The notes below the pieces were generated by a model. That model worked only from the letters and a program-made list of their open reading frames with translations. It was not told the origin of the DNA and ran no database searches. This document shows positions 42,621 to 54,900 of a stretch of DNA of 64,000 nucleotides, in pieces. The translations under genes were made by a program, and so were the position numbers. This DNA comes from Odontesthes bonariensis (taxonomy: Eukaryota; Chordata; Actinopteri; Atheriniformes; Atherinopsidae). The stretch is taken from positions 24,979,209 through 25,043,208 of the forward strand of contig NC_134510.1 of assembly GCF_027942865.1 (NCBI RefSeq). Reading direction: 5' to 3'. Numbering within the stretch: position 1 is the first letter of the stretch; each line of letters opens with the position of its first letter.

Positions 42621-45600
42621 CGCCAAGTGGCAGCCATTTAATCAGAGCTCTTAAAGAAATCTTTCTAGAAAATAATGTGGTGTAATGATATCCACTTAAC
42701 CAATTAGTCATGCAACTGGTACTTTCCAGCCGCTTTGTGTTGAGCTTCTGAGTAGATGTATATCTGTAAACCCCCACGGGCGCCTTTTAAATAGGCGCAG
42801 TGGCAATTTAAGCTGATTCGATCGAGTGTAATTGAACATCATAGTTCTGCGCTCCCACAGCTCTTTAACACAGAAGAACCAACATGGCAGTCATAATGTT
42901 GCATCAATGTTCTTATTTTCCCTTCAACCCCTGATCTGTGCTGTGCTTGTTCGTGTGTGTAAGCAGCAGTTGGAGAGGAGTCTGCAGCAGTTTGGTGAAC
43001 ACTGGGAGGTGAACCCTGGAGATGGAGCCTTCTACGGACCAAAGGTCAGTGGGCGGGGCAGCGTGTAGTAAAACGGCAGTTCCACATGCAAGCGCAAACA
43101 ACGCGGTGCCCTGATTGCAGTTATTCTTGGCCGATTTCGATAAAGAAGTAAAACGGACAGTTTGCACTTCTTCGCAAGATTATGGTTGTTCGTGATTTAA
43201 ATAACTTTCCAGGACCTAGTCTCTCTTAATACTCTAATTAAAATGCAACAGGTTACATTTAACACGGCAGATAACAGAGGCTGTTGGACTCTTGGGTGTT
43301 GCACTTTGCAGACGGTCTCTGCGTACTCGCAGCCAGCTGTGCAAATTTGAAAGAAGTTTGATTCTGTGAATATCTTAAAGTTGCTGCCGTACGTTGGCTC
43401 CTTTGGGAAGAAATGCTGAATTGTTGCCCCATACTGTTTATATCTGTGTGTATTTATCACGTGCACAAGTTTTTTTTACACATTCTGTGCCTCAGCATGT
43501 GACTGATGTTATTATCTGTTATTAACTCTTTCGGTGCCATTGACGTCTATAGACGTCAATTTAAAAAAAAAACGCTGACTGCCAAAGACGTCTATAGACG
43601 TCAATTGCGTTTTTTAACGGAGCGGGCTGGGGGACAATCTAGCGGAGTTTGTCACTAAATCTTAGGCTTGTAAACACTAAACAGAGAATATACTGGCAAA
43701 ATTACCCGCAAGGTGGCAGCAGTGCCACTGCACAAAAAAAGAAAAAGCGTGTTTTCTCCGTTTTTTTGGTCAAACAGCTGTTTTTGGTGAAACCAACCTA
43801 TGTTCTACTGTCTATTACTAAAGGACTGAAAATGGTAGAAACAAACTTTTTTTTCCTGATGAAAGAAGAGAGTCTACTCTTTCGTTTGGTAATTTCGGTG
43901 TGTACATAGTCATAAGTCTTGGAAAATCAGTCAAAATACTGTAAAACACTTGGCAGTATGGGTGTCTCTGAACTGAAAATGGCTGGCAGCCAATGAGTTA
44001 AGACATGAAGTGTCCTGCAGCTCATATGAGTATATTTTACTGGACCGAGTCGGGTGTATCTGAGAATGATCGGATGGCTGTGTTTTCATTTTGAATGTAT
44101 AGTCATGAATCTCAATCTTTTCACCCAAGTCGTAGCATAAAAAAGGACGTAAGGTGATTTTCTAAGCTGTAAAACGACTAAAATCAGCGTGTAGATGTAA
44201 TTGTTTTCTAATCCGATTCTCGTGAGCTCAGTTTATTGGTGGAGCGTGACGGAGGCCTCTTTTTGTTCCTGGCTCTATAGGGAGAAACTGAGGACCACAT
44301 GAAGCGATTCACACCAATAAAAACTGAAGTAAAATATTTATTGCTCCATGAGTTTGGTTTTTCTTTTTTATATACTGAAAGTGGCGTAATTTTAGGATGA
44401 ACTCTGCGTTTGTTGAGGCGATTTCAAGTTCACTACTTCTGTGCAAGAAGTCCACTAACATAAAGCTCACGTGAAGGCGCAGAGGGTAAGAGGTAGGTCG
44501 CGTCAGGTTGGAGACGGACACACCAACGCTCTCCTTGGAACGAACATTCCTCACAGCCACGTTGCTGTGGTGTGTTAGCCACAATTAGCAAGTTCAGCTT
44601 CTCACAGAAATCCATTTAACCGACTCTCTCCACAAAAATGCAGCGTATCAGCTCGCTGAACTCAGATCTGCAGATGCTAATAAACTCTGTTTACATCATA
44701 GATCGACATCCTGATCAAAGATGCAATCGGTCGTCAACACCAGTGTGCCACAATCCAACTTGACTTCCAGCTGCCGGTCAGATTCGACCTTCAGTATGTC
44801 GGGTGAGTCCGGTAACAGTTTACACTTCTGGCACTCGGTCTCTGAAACATTCCTACATCTGTGCCGGTTTAATCCTGCACTTTAGGTTTTCTGTGGCGCC
44901 GACTTGTCTTTTTGGTCGACTCCTGTTCTGAGTCCTGTAATTGCTCAGGCTAAAATGGCACAGCTCAAACTTAACAGAACCCTAATTGAATCTAGAAAGA
45001 TCGCTCCTTTTTTATTAGATTTATCAGCTCAAGGAAGCACACTCTCCTTTTTTTCTGCCTGTAATCTCTTCTTGCTTCTCACTAATCTGCTTCTGTAAAG
45101 GTCAAACTCTGTCAGAGTGTTTTATGATCACCCAGTTATGAGAGGAATCATATTGAAACATGGATTTTTCTTACAAAGTTGTTCATTTAATGGAAATGCA
45201 ACAGAGAAAGAGAGAAAGTCTGTTCAGCGTTTGTTTTTGGTCAGCTGAGACAGATATTGATCCTTAAAATCATTAAAAAAGCCTTTTCCATTGATGTGCA
45301 CCGTGGCCTAATCGATTGTTTTTAACCTTTGGCTCAGACGAGACGGCCAGTTGCACAGGCCGGTGATGATCCACAGAGCCGTGCTGGGGTCACTAGAGAG
45401 AATGATCGCTATACTGGCTGAAAACTTCGGAGGGAAATGGTGAGAAGTTGAAGATAATCGGATGTGATGGAGATGGACACTCTAGCTGTGCCCCACCTCA
45501 TCGTCACACTTTTGTTTTTTTTACCCAAACTAGGCCACTGTGGTTGTCTCCAGCTCAGGTCATGGTTATTCCTGTAGGGGGCAACAGCGAGTCGTACGGC

Positions 45601-46132
45601 AGACAGGTCAGTGATCTGTCTGACTTTTTATTTATTTATTTTTTTTATCTCTGTCATGATTAATTTTGGAATGTGAGAACAATTTAGTCGGTGCAATCTT
45701 ACAGGAATCACCTCTCTTTCCTCTTAAGGTGGTTCAGCAGTTCCATGAAGCTGGCTTCATGGTTGATTTCAATGACGATCAGGGCGCGACCTTGAGTAAG
45801 AAGATTCGCTCTGCTCAGCTGGCCCAGTACAACTACATATTTGGTAAAAATGGAAAAACTGGGGCTGTTTAATATACTTAAGCCTGTCAGTGTTGTTTTT
45901 ATCCCTGAATGCACCACCTCCAAACTTCCCCTTCACTAATATTGATGTTAATATATTTTAACATCTTTTTTTTTTTTTTTTTGTAGTGGTGGGGGATAAA
46001 GAGAGCGAGACTGGAACAGTGAATGTCAGGGGCAGGGGAGGTAAACAGCTGGGCCAGAGGCCGACAGAGGAGGTGCTGAGGTCCCTCACACTGCTACGAG
46101 ACACAAGAAGCAACCTGGATGACCTTCGATAA
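34565..46132 (+). CDS. tars2: Mitochondrial threonyl-tRNA synthetase (18 coding exons)
   Basis: Charges mitochondrial tRNA(Thr) with threonine in the matrix. Coding exons: 34565-34648, 35569-35744, 35824-35938, 36668-36789, 37110-37218, 38329-38393, 38490-38568, 39198-39344, 39472-39570, 41511-41680, 41760-41922, 42397-42534, 42967-43044, 44702-44802, 45338-45439, 45534-45606, 45729-45843, 45987-46132. Joined they give 693 aa, no internal stop (human 718). The N-terminus [20 protein letters not shown] is Arg/Ser-rich with no acids, as for a mitochondrial presequence. A TGS domain spans about 60-125 and an editing-type domain about 126-255, whose expected metal/catalytic residues are all replaced. 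The class II core follows: MNCPAHC (Cys385), GALHRNE (motif 2 Arg414), CQDDAHIF (His436), [15 protein letters not shown] (His561, motif 3). The anticodon-binding domain is about 585-693. Catalytic zinc ligands are intact, so aminoacylation should work. Intron 6 is of the GC-AG type; exon 13 has a triple NAG acceptor. Confidence 0.96.
39810..39851. repeat. 42-base T homopolymer in tars2 intron 9
   Basis: An uninterrupted run of 42 T. It could be the minus-strand poly(A) tail of an old retroposon, but no retroposon body was recognised next to it. The rest of intron 9 (39,571-41,510) holds nothing I recognise. Confidence 0.9.
42576..42620. repeat. (TG)n(TA)n microsatellite in tars2 intron 12
   Basis: About 17 TG units pass directly into about 5 TA units. 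Confidence 0.95.
43526..43997. mobile_element. 472-bp TTAA-flanked MITE (piggyBac-like) in tars2 intron 13
   Basis: TTAA duplications lie at 43,522-43,525 and 43,998-44,001. The ends are imperfect inverted repeats: CTCTTTCGGTGCCA on the left and CTCATTGGCTGCCA on the right when reverse-complemented. Inside the left part are two exact copies of the 16-bp palindrome GACGTCTATAGACGTC (43,542-43,557 and 43,587-43,602). No transposase frame is present. The assignment to piggyBac rests on the TTAA target and general type, and is inference. Confidence 0.8.
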
Positions 46133-46236
46133 GGGTTCACTGGAACTAATTATTCACAGATGTGATCAACTTTGGATTTTTATGTTTAGGCTGCTAAACT
46201 ATTGCTTTATCTGAAGATGTGGAAGCTGCAAATTGT

Positions 46237-46242
46237 AATAAA
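46237..46242 (+). terminator. tars2: tars2 polyadenylation signal AATAAA
   Basis: Canonical AATAAA 105 bp after the stop codon, followed within 25 bp by a GTTTGTGT element. The tars2 3' UTR is therefore very short. Confidence 0.8.
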
Positions 46243-46269
46243 AGTACATAAAACATTAAAGTTTGTGTC

Positions 46270-47880
46270 CTTCAATGGAATTCACTTATAAATCTGTGCC
46301 TGAAAAAGTACAAAGTAGAGACTTAAGGCTATTTAAAGATCACTATCACTCTAATATCAGCATTACTCAGCAGCATTTGTCCATTAAAGCCCTTAAAAAT
46401 GCAAACCACCTGCTTACATTGGTCTGTCATGACATGAGAGTAGAAAACCGGGCGTACTTTTAAAAGACTGGAAGAAAGGGGACGAGGAGGGGGGTTTGAC
46501 TAAAATAGGAGAGTGAGCAGCTGTGTCAGAGCTGTGTGTTTTCATGTGTGTTTGGGGGAAACAGCCAAGTCAAGGTACAGGTCAAAAGGATTGGAAGTTT
46601 TTCCTTTTTAATTGAGAGAGGGCAGCAGGATGGAAAAGACATCGGTCATAACAGTGACACAGAGGACGGGGGGGGAGGCGTCCGCTCCGAGAGAATAAAG
46701 CAAGTCGATAGGGAATTCAGTTCACTGGAAAGCATTTAAGAGGGCAGAGAGGTGAGCGGAGGTACGTTTGGGAATTCAAACATGCAGATAGATATTCAAG
46801 GTTACACTTTTTCTAGAGGAGAAATTGAATTGATTCCATCTTGAGTTTTAAATCGGTCTGTGAACAGATGTCGGGTTCAAGCTTTAACAGACCAGGATCT
46901 GAGTTGAGAGACTTGTGGGTCTTCTCCGATACAGTGGAAGTGAATGGAAACCCCTCCTCTGGGTCACATACACTGGAATATGACAGTGATGGTCACAGTC
47001 CACAGCAGCAGTGCTGCGAGGCTGCACTTTGGTTCAACACAGCTTTGAGCTAAAAGTGAAGCGGCCAGCTTTAAGCATGATTAGCATGCCAGCAAAATGA
47101 GTTATTCCTCATTAGCAATGAGTGCAAAGTACTGTTTTGACTAACTGAAACGAAAATCACTTCCCAGTGTTTTTGATCAAAAACTAAAGTATGAGACTGG
47201 TGGACATTTTGACCCAGTGATGGTCTTGGATTCAACTGAAATGACCAAATTTATCACAGTATCACAGAGGAAGACATTTATATCAGAACCAAATGTCACA
47301 GTAATCCATTCAGAGACTGGAGATTTAACTTTGAACTAAATATTTAATTCTACTGTTGGTGCTTGAGGGTGAAAAAAAAAAAAATCAAAGGATGACTTCA
47401 CAAATATATGCTTGAACTTTCATTGTTAATTCTGTAATTTCTAAAATATTTTGATCTGGATTAAAGTGGTGGTGCAGCTAACATCGCACAAGCCCTGCTG
47501 CTGCTGCTGCTGTTGACAGCGATCTAAGGTTGCATGCTTCTTTTACACTTAAAATTTTAAGCACTCCATCTTCTAAATGTGAGCTTTTTTTTTTTTTTAA
47601 AGTTTATTTTCTTCTTCTCTTCCTCTTGTTGATAACCAGCCGTCACAGGGCGAGCTGGCTCCATGCTGGGGATTGCTCGGAAGCCGCTTGAGCTGATTAT
47701 GGAAATGTGTTGTACAAGTTGATGAGCATAAAGAACAGCACCACTCACCCTCTACAGAGTCATCAAACATCAAGGTGTGTTCAGTCAGAGGCTTCTTCAG
47801 CTCCGCTTTAAGAAGAGCATTACTGGAGGTCACTGCTGTCACTACACAATGACTTTTCTGCAGTGTGTAATGGCTTGCAG
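46270..47880. other. Intergenic spacer downstream of tars2
   Basis: No exon, RNA gene or recognisable transposon was seen. It contains a short (CTG)n tract (about 47,497-47,514) and a T run near 47,587. Confidence 0.5.
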
Positions 47881-47939
47881 CGGCTATTGATTGTATTATG
47901 CTGCGTGTTTAGTTCAGGCCAGCTCAGACATAATGATTC

Positions 47940-48570
47940 TATTTGCTTGCAGCGACTTTAGAGTAAACCTTTACTGGCAGATTCACAGTGATTTTGGAAA
48001 GCATTTCAAAGCAGAGGGCTGGACAAACAAAATTCACTTTGAATTTGATACAGCAGAAATCTCACAGTTTCCAAAACACGGGCCAATGAAACTAAATATC
48101 TGCATGTTTTATAAGCCAGGAGTTTTATTCAATCCTTGAAAAGGAATTTTTGGAATGTTATAGGAAGACCAAAGATACAAAAATCCAAATGCCTGATAAT
48201 TACACTAAAATGTATTCTGGTAAGTGACTCTTTATATAATAATCATGTGTATTTTGTTGCAAAGATCAGATTTGGGACAAATCTGATCTTGCTTCCAAGG
48301 CTTATACACTACAGGCTTTTTTGGCCTGTATATACTTCACATACTGTTACTGATTGCGAGGGAAATCGTAACTATGAACTGGAAGAAAGCTCAATGGATC
48401 CACAGACTGAAACAAGTTTATGTAATGGAGTACATGACGGCTAGACTCCAAATGAAAATGGACATCTTTCTTCAGAGATGGACCTCAGTTATGGTGTATC
48501 TGAATGCCGTTTCAGTTAACTGTAACCAGTCACTGATGTCAAAGACTGTTCAAATATGTTCAATATTGTA
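47940..48570 (+). mobile_element. Probable degraded L1/Tx1-type LINE ORF2 3' fragment
   Basis: The frame around 48,371-48,500 gives NWKKAQWIHRLKQVYVMEYM, then TARLQMKMDIFLQRW. This has the spacing of the C-terminal end of L1-clade ORF2 proteins (WK...W...L...ME..T..L......F...W). Sequence before it is open in patches but too decayed to read. There is no endonuclease or reverse transcriptase domain here. Limits are approximate. Confidence 0.45.
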
Positions 48571-49028
48571 CGAAATTTGAAAATCAAGTTAAAGGAATTA
48601 TTGTTTTCAAAGTGACAATTTTTTTTCTTTTTTTTTTTTTTCAGATATAAAGCAAACTGTGATCCCAACTCTGAGACTAAACCCTATTTTCAGACAGTTT
48701 AAAGATGGATTTTAACTTATAAAAGTTTGTGGGAAGACGACCAGCATCTTGATTGATAATGATATATTTCATAGAATAAGCCTGTGGAAAGCCTGCGCTC
48801 TCACTCTGCTTCAGACTTTGTCCAGAAGCTGGAGATAAAATACGACCCAGACAGTGTAGCCACCAGCCAACATTGCACAGTAGTTGCGTAGCGATGACAT
48901 AGACCATTAACTCCAGTAAACACTCCTCAAATCCTGACTGTAGATAACAATATGAGCCTCCCTTCGCTCTCCTCACATCTTCACTGTGCCCACCCTCCAC
49001 CCTTATTATCTCCTCTGTGTGTTACAGA

Positions 49029-49030
<2 letters not shown>

Positions 49031-49076
<46 letters not shown>
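49031..49076. repeat. (CA)n microsatellite
   Basis: About 23 CA dinucleotides in intergenic DNA. Confidence 0.95.
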
Positions 49077-49079
<3 letters not shown>

Positions 49080-49080
<1 letters not shown>

Positions 49081-50629
49081 AGGCAATCTTTAGTGGAGTC
49101 ACACAGAGTTCATAGGAAATTATTTTTAGCTAAAGGGACTTACCAAAAAAGAAAATGGCTGCTGTGGGTTCAGTCAACAAAAAGAACAAGCTTTCTAAGA
49201 CAGCAGAAACTAAGCGTAAATACAGTCGATGGCTCCCACTGACCTCCACAGTGGGGTTATTTGATGACAGTTTTTACAGTTGAAGGCCTTAAAAAGTTTT
49301 TTACACTATCTGCATCCACAGTGAGCGATGGGGATATTTCTCATTAGATCTTTCGGTTATTCTCAGTGAGCAGGACTCTGTTGAGGATCTGGATGAAGTA
49401 CTTTTGGAAGCACTCAGTGACAGTTGGTGGATGAATCTCTGCAGCTTTGCCTCTAAAATAACATGATCTGTATAATGTCCTCCAGCCGAACATAACGTCT
49501 TACTTTGTCTGACCAACACTCCAAAAATAATATATGTAAAATTTATTGTCATGTATAATGAAAGAAAACATCGAATCATCACGTCTGAGAAATTTGATCC
49601 GGCAAACATAGTTTGCCAAGTTTTTGTTTTAAGACCCGATACAGTATGTGCACATGTATCCCTTTCAGCTGTTTTTTTTATGAAGATGAAAGTTTTTAAA
49701 ACACACAATGGCTCTGTTTTTCTAATAATGAACATTAGAGGAAAGATCATTATTTACTGTAAAAGTCAACGGTTTCAGCTCTCCTGCGGCTTTTGTGTTT
49801 TGTCTGCATAAAAAAAGATAAATTTATCGTTGACAGTTCTGTCCGTTTCTGTTTCTCAGAAAACTCTCAGATTTTATGAGGATGTATCCATCATCCAATT
49901 AGATTTTAAGCTGCTATTCTAAAGGGAACCCTATGTCTAACGGCTTTGAATAAGACGTGATTATTTGCTCATCCCAATAATTGATTGATTGTTGCAACTT
50001 GATTATTGATCCAAGAGTCTGAGCTTTTGCTTATTTACTATACAAACTGTTCCTGAATGCTAATAGAAAAGGCAACTGGATTTTTCAAACTGGTTGTTCA
50101 CTGCAGTTAAGTACTGAGGAGTCTCTTGGATGAGAAGTAAAAAGTCTTCAAAGCAAACACCAGTAACAAATGCCTTCTCTTTTAGCACTCAGAGATTCTA
50201 CCCAAACGGGATCTGAGAATTAATTAATTAATTCAGTACAGAGTTGTAGATATATATATGATATCTAAGATGTAGTTTTCAGGGGCTGAAAGTCTTCTCT
50301 ACAGTGACAAACGGTTGCTGCAGATATATGGCGAGTGGACAAATCCTATACTGGAAAATCACTTGGTGGTCTCTTTGAGATCACTGTTGTCCTGGAAGTC
50401 CTCTTTTCCTGGCGGGAGGCAGGGTGACTGTGACCCAGGCGGGAGGCAGAGTCTAACAGTCCGGCCGGGGGGGGAAGATAAACAGACTGCTCTGTATTGT
50501 TCTCTTGGTATCACTGAGAAGCTGTCAGCCTGAGTGACTGAAGACTAAACCTCCCAAAATAGGCCCTCCAAGGCCGGGCTGACTCTCCCTTCCATCTCGT
50601 TATAAATAATCTGTGTGTGTGTGTGTGTG

Positions 50630-50661
<32 letters not shown>

Positions 50662-51080
50662 CGCATGCATTTTATGACTGAGTGTGTTCTAAAGAAGGGG
50701 CTAAAAAGAAAGGGTGTGTGAGCAAGAGTACAGAGATGTGATCACTGCCAGGGTGGCCTTAGAAAGCGAAGCCACTGAAAACAATAACAGGACGTTTGTG
50801 AGGCTGGAAGCCAGTCACAGATACCAGGCGCGCTCGACCCTCCACTGACCTCTTTAACATGCCAGCAGTAACAGTACCGTCACTTCACCTCCATCGCTCA
50901 TTATTCCAAGTCATCTGTGTGTGCTCATGCCTGTGTGTTTGTGCGTTCTTAAGTCAGTATTATTTGAACCGGGGCTTATAAATTTCCACCTGAGCGAATA
51001 CCCCTCGGTCATTTGGAGTCTAACAGGTGTGTCAGTGGTAAATGTTCTTTATGCGCATACAATGCTGTGGGAAGGTTTTG
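49080..51080. other. Intergenic spacer
   Basis: Nothing recognised apart from a (TG)n tract with one CG interruption at about 50,612-50,665. A 149-codon minus-strand frame at 49,301-49,750 has no domain or splice context that I recognise and is taken as chance. Confidence 0.5.
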
Positions 51081-51089
51081 AGCCGCCCC

Positions 51090-51960
51090 TCTTTTCTTTA
51101 ATTATTTCCAGGAAAACATGGAATGGGTGCAGTGATTTATTGAAACGGGCACAAAAGGAAATACAGTATAGAAGGCAAAAATAGAGATTGTGCAATTCTA
51201 ACATGCGTGAAAATCAATATTTGGTATGAGTGCCTTTATTTCAAGCTTTTTTCTCATTTCTTTAAGCAGTCTTCAGGAATGGTTTTCCAGCCTTCTTAAA
51301 GCTCATTTCACAGCTCCTCTTTGGATGTCGGCTGCCTTTTGTTCTGTTCTCAGTAAAGATGATCCCATACTGCTTCAGTAATATTGAGGTCTGGGCTCCG
51401 TGGAGGATTAATCCCTCCATAACACCTGTTGCCACTGATTTCCAGTCCAGTTCTTGTGTGATTTGGCAAACCTCAGCCTTTTCTCCCTGTTTCCCTTCCT
51501 GAAGAATCGCTTCTTGACAGACCCTTCATGGAGACCATCTCTGATGAGGCTTCAGCCAACAGCAGATGGATCAAATGAAAGTCCAGATGCATCTCAGGCC
51601 CTGTGTCTGGTCTTTGCTGGATTTGTTCCTGCCTCTTAAGGACATCACTTTCAGATACTGTTCATCTGCTGTAGATAGTTTTTTAGGCTATTTCTTCTTG
51701 TGTAGTTTGCACTATTTCTTAAGGGCACGTTGTACATCACGCTGAATTATACCAAGTTTCTGGTCTTCGAGGCAGGCTGCCTGAACAATTTGAAATGATT
51801 TCTTTGCTAAATTGTCCTTTCTTTGTAGACACACATCTGGTTCATTCCTTGAGTTAGGTGCCTTTTTTTGTGCTTAAATGATTCATAGGTCAGTGTTAAA
51901 TAAGGACTGGAAAAAAATGAGTGAAAACAGCCTAAGACACTTTGTAAAACCTTCAGAAAG
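51090..51960 (-). mobile_element. Degenerate Tc1-like transposase copy
   Basis: Reading the minus strand back from about 51,410 gives PPRSPDLNITEAVWDH, the classic Tc1 DDE-end block, then about 30 codons of EQNKRQPTSKEEL and EGWKTIPEDCLKK, the family C-terminus. Stops occur within the frame. Sequence from 51,420 to 51,900 continues the same element towards the transposase N-terminus in decayed form. Outer limits are approximate. Confidence 0.8.
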
Positions 51961-54900
51961 TTTGGAGAACTATTGCTGAAGACAACTTTAAAAGATTACC
52001 AGGAAGTCATGTTGCTTGGAAGCAAAATAAAACGAAACGAGTGGCATCTCAAGACTCTTAGACCATACTGCATGACAGCACTACAGCATCAGCACACACA
52101 TGAAAACATAGCTTCTGGCAGCTGGGTGAGGATCCTTATTTTTTTCCTTGTGTGCGTATACATTGCCAAGCAACAATCAAACAAAAATGCTTTCTTTCAA
52201 ATTTAAGTCAGCAGTGGAAGAAAGCTGTCAAGGAGTTTTCTCCTTAAACTGGATATCCCCAAAACCTCAGCCCACCCAGGCAGCCTCCACTCCTCTCCCC
52301 CACTCTTTTCCAGTAAGTCGTCTGGGTCTATTAACTCTGCTCATCTCAGGCTCGATTCTCAGCTTATACGGAGTGAGCTTCTGGCTTGTTGCAACCTGGC
52401 TGCTCTCTTGACCCGTCAGCTGAGCTCCACTTTTACCCACCAGTGCTCAGTTCCTTCCCTCCATGCTTGAACTTGGCTTTTCGGTTCATTTCAAGGCGAT
52501 GGATTTTCACAGTCACACCGAGCCGGGGCAGTTACACTCACAAAGACACACAGATAAGTGTATCACAGCTCAGCACAGTGGAGTGCGGTCTCTGGCTGCC
52601 TTTAGTCCGCTCCAAAGTATGTCCGCTATGCTCAACGCACTGCTGACCTGATTTCCTATCCTGCCCTCATCAGAGCGGGATACCTAGAGTGAGCAGGCCT
52701 CAGTGTGAAAGAGGCATTCAGTTTATTGTTCTAGCAAACCTGTTGAATCGCTCTCAGGAGGGAGGAGTTTATGGTTTCAGGGGAGGTCAGAGGTCATGTT
52801 GACTCTCAGGCCAGTTTAGTAAGCAAGAAGAATAAATTATTCCCTTTGCAATTTTACAAATATTTACTGTTATCATTCCTCTCTTGCTGCAAATCACTGC
52901 AAAGTACATTTAATATGAGGAAGAGCGGGGAAAGGAAAAGCCTGAGCCCTGACGGTTGAATTTTCTTGCATGACTTTATGCCAGCCCATGTGGAAGACGC
53001 CCTTGCTCTAGGAGCCCGTACTGCTGCTTGTTTTGATGCCAAATCTTAAGAAATCAAGGAGTAAAAGAAAAGCTAGACAGAAAAACGGTGGGTGGGACAT
53101 GAATATATACAGAAACACTTCCAAAAAAGCAAGTTGGCCATGCAAAGCTGAGTTCATTTATTGTTTCAACCACATTTTGGATGTGAGGGAAATCAAATGA
53201 TCATCTTTATTCATCTGCAAAATAAAAATTCTTCCGATAACATTTCTTTAGAAAGAAAATGATGTGAAACACCACCCAGAACGCTGAAGACACTTTAACA
53301 AGTTCTTTTATTGGACTGTATTCTTCCACAAACCTCATCTCAGTCTGCTGTGCAGAAAGCTGTGAAGTCTTTGGAGGAATGAGAAGAGGGGAAGCTGACC
53401 TCACACTGTGACCTCAGTGTGCTTTCAGGATTCCTGCTTTTCAGGGGTAACTGAAACCTGCAGAGGGAGGGAGAGATGAACCGGGCGGCTCGTACGAGTG
53501 AAAAGGAAGGAAGGTTGCAGCAAAGCAAAGCTAAACCTTTGGTGTAAATGCGGTATAGATCATGTTTGATATGTGGCAAGGTTTTATCATCAAAACTCAT
53601 TGTTGAAATAACAGTTTCTGGGTATGGTATAGGAGTAATTATTTGCACATTAGACTTATATAGTTACATCAGCCTCCTGTTAGTGCATGCATTAGTTTTT
53701 GTGACTGAAATGCAAAAGCAGTAACAACACACCTCATGCATTTTGCATAATCTTCTTGATTGTTATTAAAATAGGTTCGAAAGAAACAAAGTGGTCAAAT
53801 TACTGATGCAGATGGATGAACTTTTCCTATTCTAAAGATCTGCTAGAGCCTAAATTAAGGGAATAGTTCAGCATTTTGTGAGATTATATCTGGTCTTATG
53901 GTCTTATGTGTGTGAAATATGAAGCTTAGCACACAAGACATGAAATCAAATCAGTCCCAACTCGTTCCTCTACAGTACACGGGTCAGCATTGTATAAGAA
54001 CCAAAGCATCAGACTGAGAGGCTGCACAATAAGCGGCTCTCAAAATGTGTCTGCTCACATGATGTAAATTCTCTGACACCTTATGCTAAATCAACCCCGA
54101 GCTCCAACAAAGAGCAAGCTTCACATCATATTCAGAGTTCATTTTAATGAGAGTTGTATCAAACAGAGCTGTCAGCTGCCTCAGGGCCCCAAATTCCCAA
54201 ATTCACCTGCTATCATTTGTTACATTGTTATTCAATTAAATGCTCATGTGTGTGGCAATATGCATTATTCAGCGTGCAGCATCATGATAGGGGCCTCTCT
54301 CAGTCGAGCATTATGAACCAGTCTTGGGTGTCTCTTGTGTGGAGATCTGGGCCCCTCAACAGAACAGTTGGTTGGGGTTCATGGTGTTTCTGCCCTGGGT
54401 CTGTTGCAGCAGTGACAGCTGCTTACTTACACTGCTTTTAAGATTAAAAGGGATTCTTGATTTATTTGTTATGCCTTGCTTAATTCTTTATTTTGTAAGT
54501 CAATTATCATCTATCTAAAAGACATTTAACAGGATTTTTAAATATCTTCTACTCATACTCCAAATTTTTTTTTACCATACTTGTGGCATTGCTCTTGTCG
54601 ACTACCTTTTTGAAACCTCATGTTTGTCATCTTTTCATCACCATCTTGGATTTTCAGAGGCGCATTATTTGGGTCCGGGGTATATGGCACAACACCTGCT
54701 ACTCAAAAGAGCCGTGATTACTTAGGCCCTGCTTTAAGCCTTGATACAATCTAGATGTTGAATAAACCACATTTATAGAGAACTTTGTGATACACATAGA
54801 GTTCTAGTTTATTGGAGTTTATTGGAGGCAATCAAGGGTTCCAGTATCAGGTCTAAGCAAGGGAGAGAGGAAGCAAGGGATCAAACCACCAACTATCTGG

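Noticed and set aside
43542..43602. Repeated palindromes considered as a CRISPR-like or phage array
   Set aside because: Only two copies, inside a TTAA-flanked MITE in a vertebrate intron.
49301..49750. 149-codon minus-strand frame
   Set aside because: No family resemblance, AT-driven composition, isolated in spacer.
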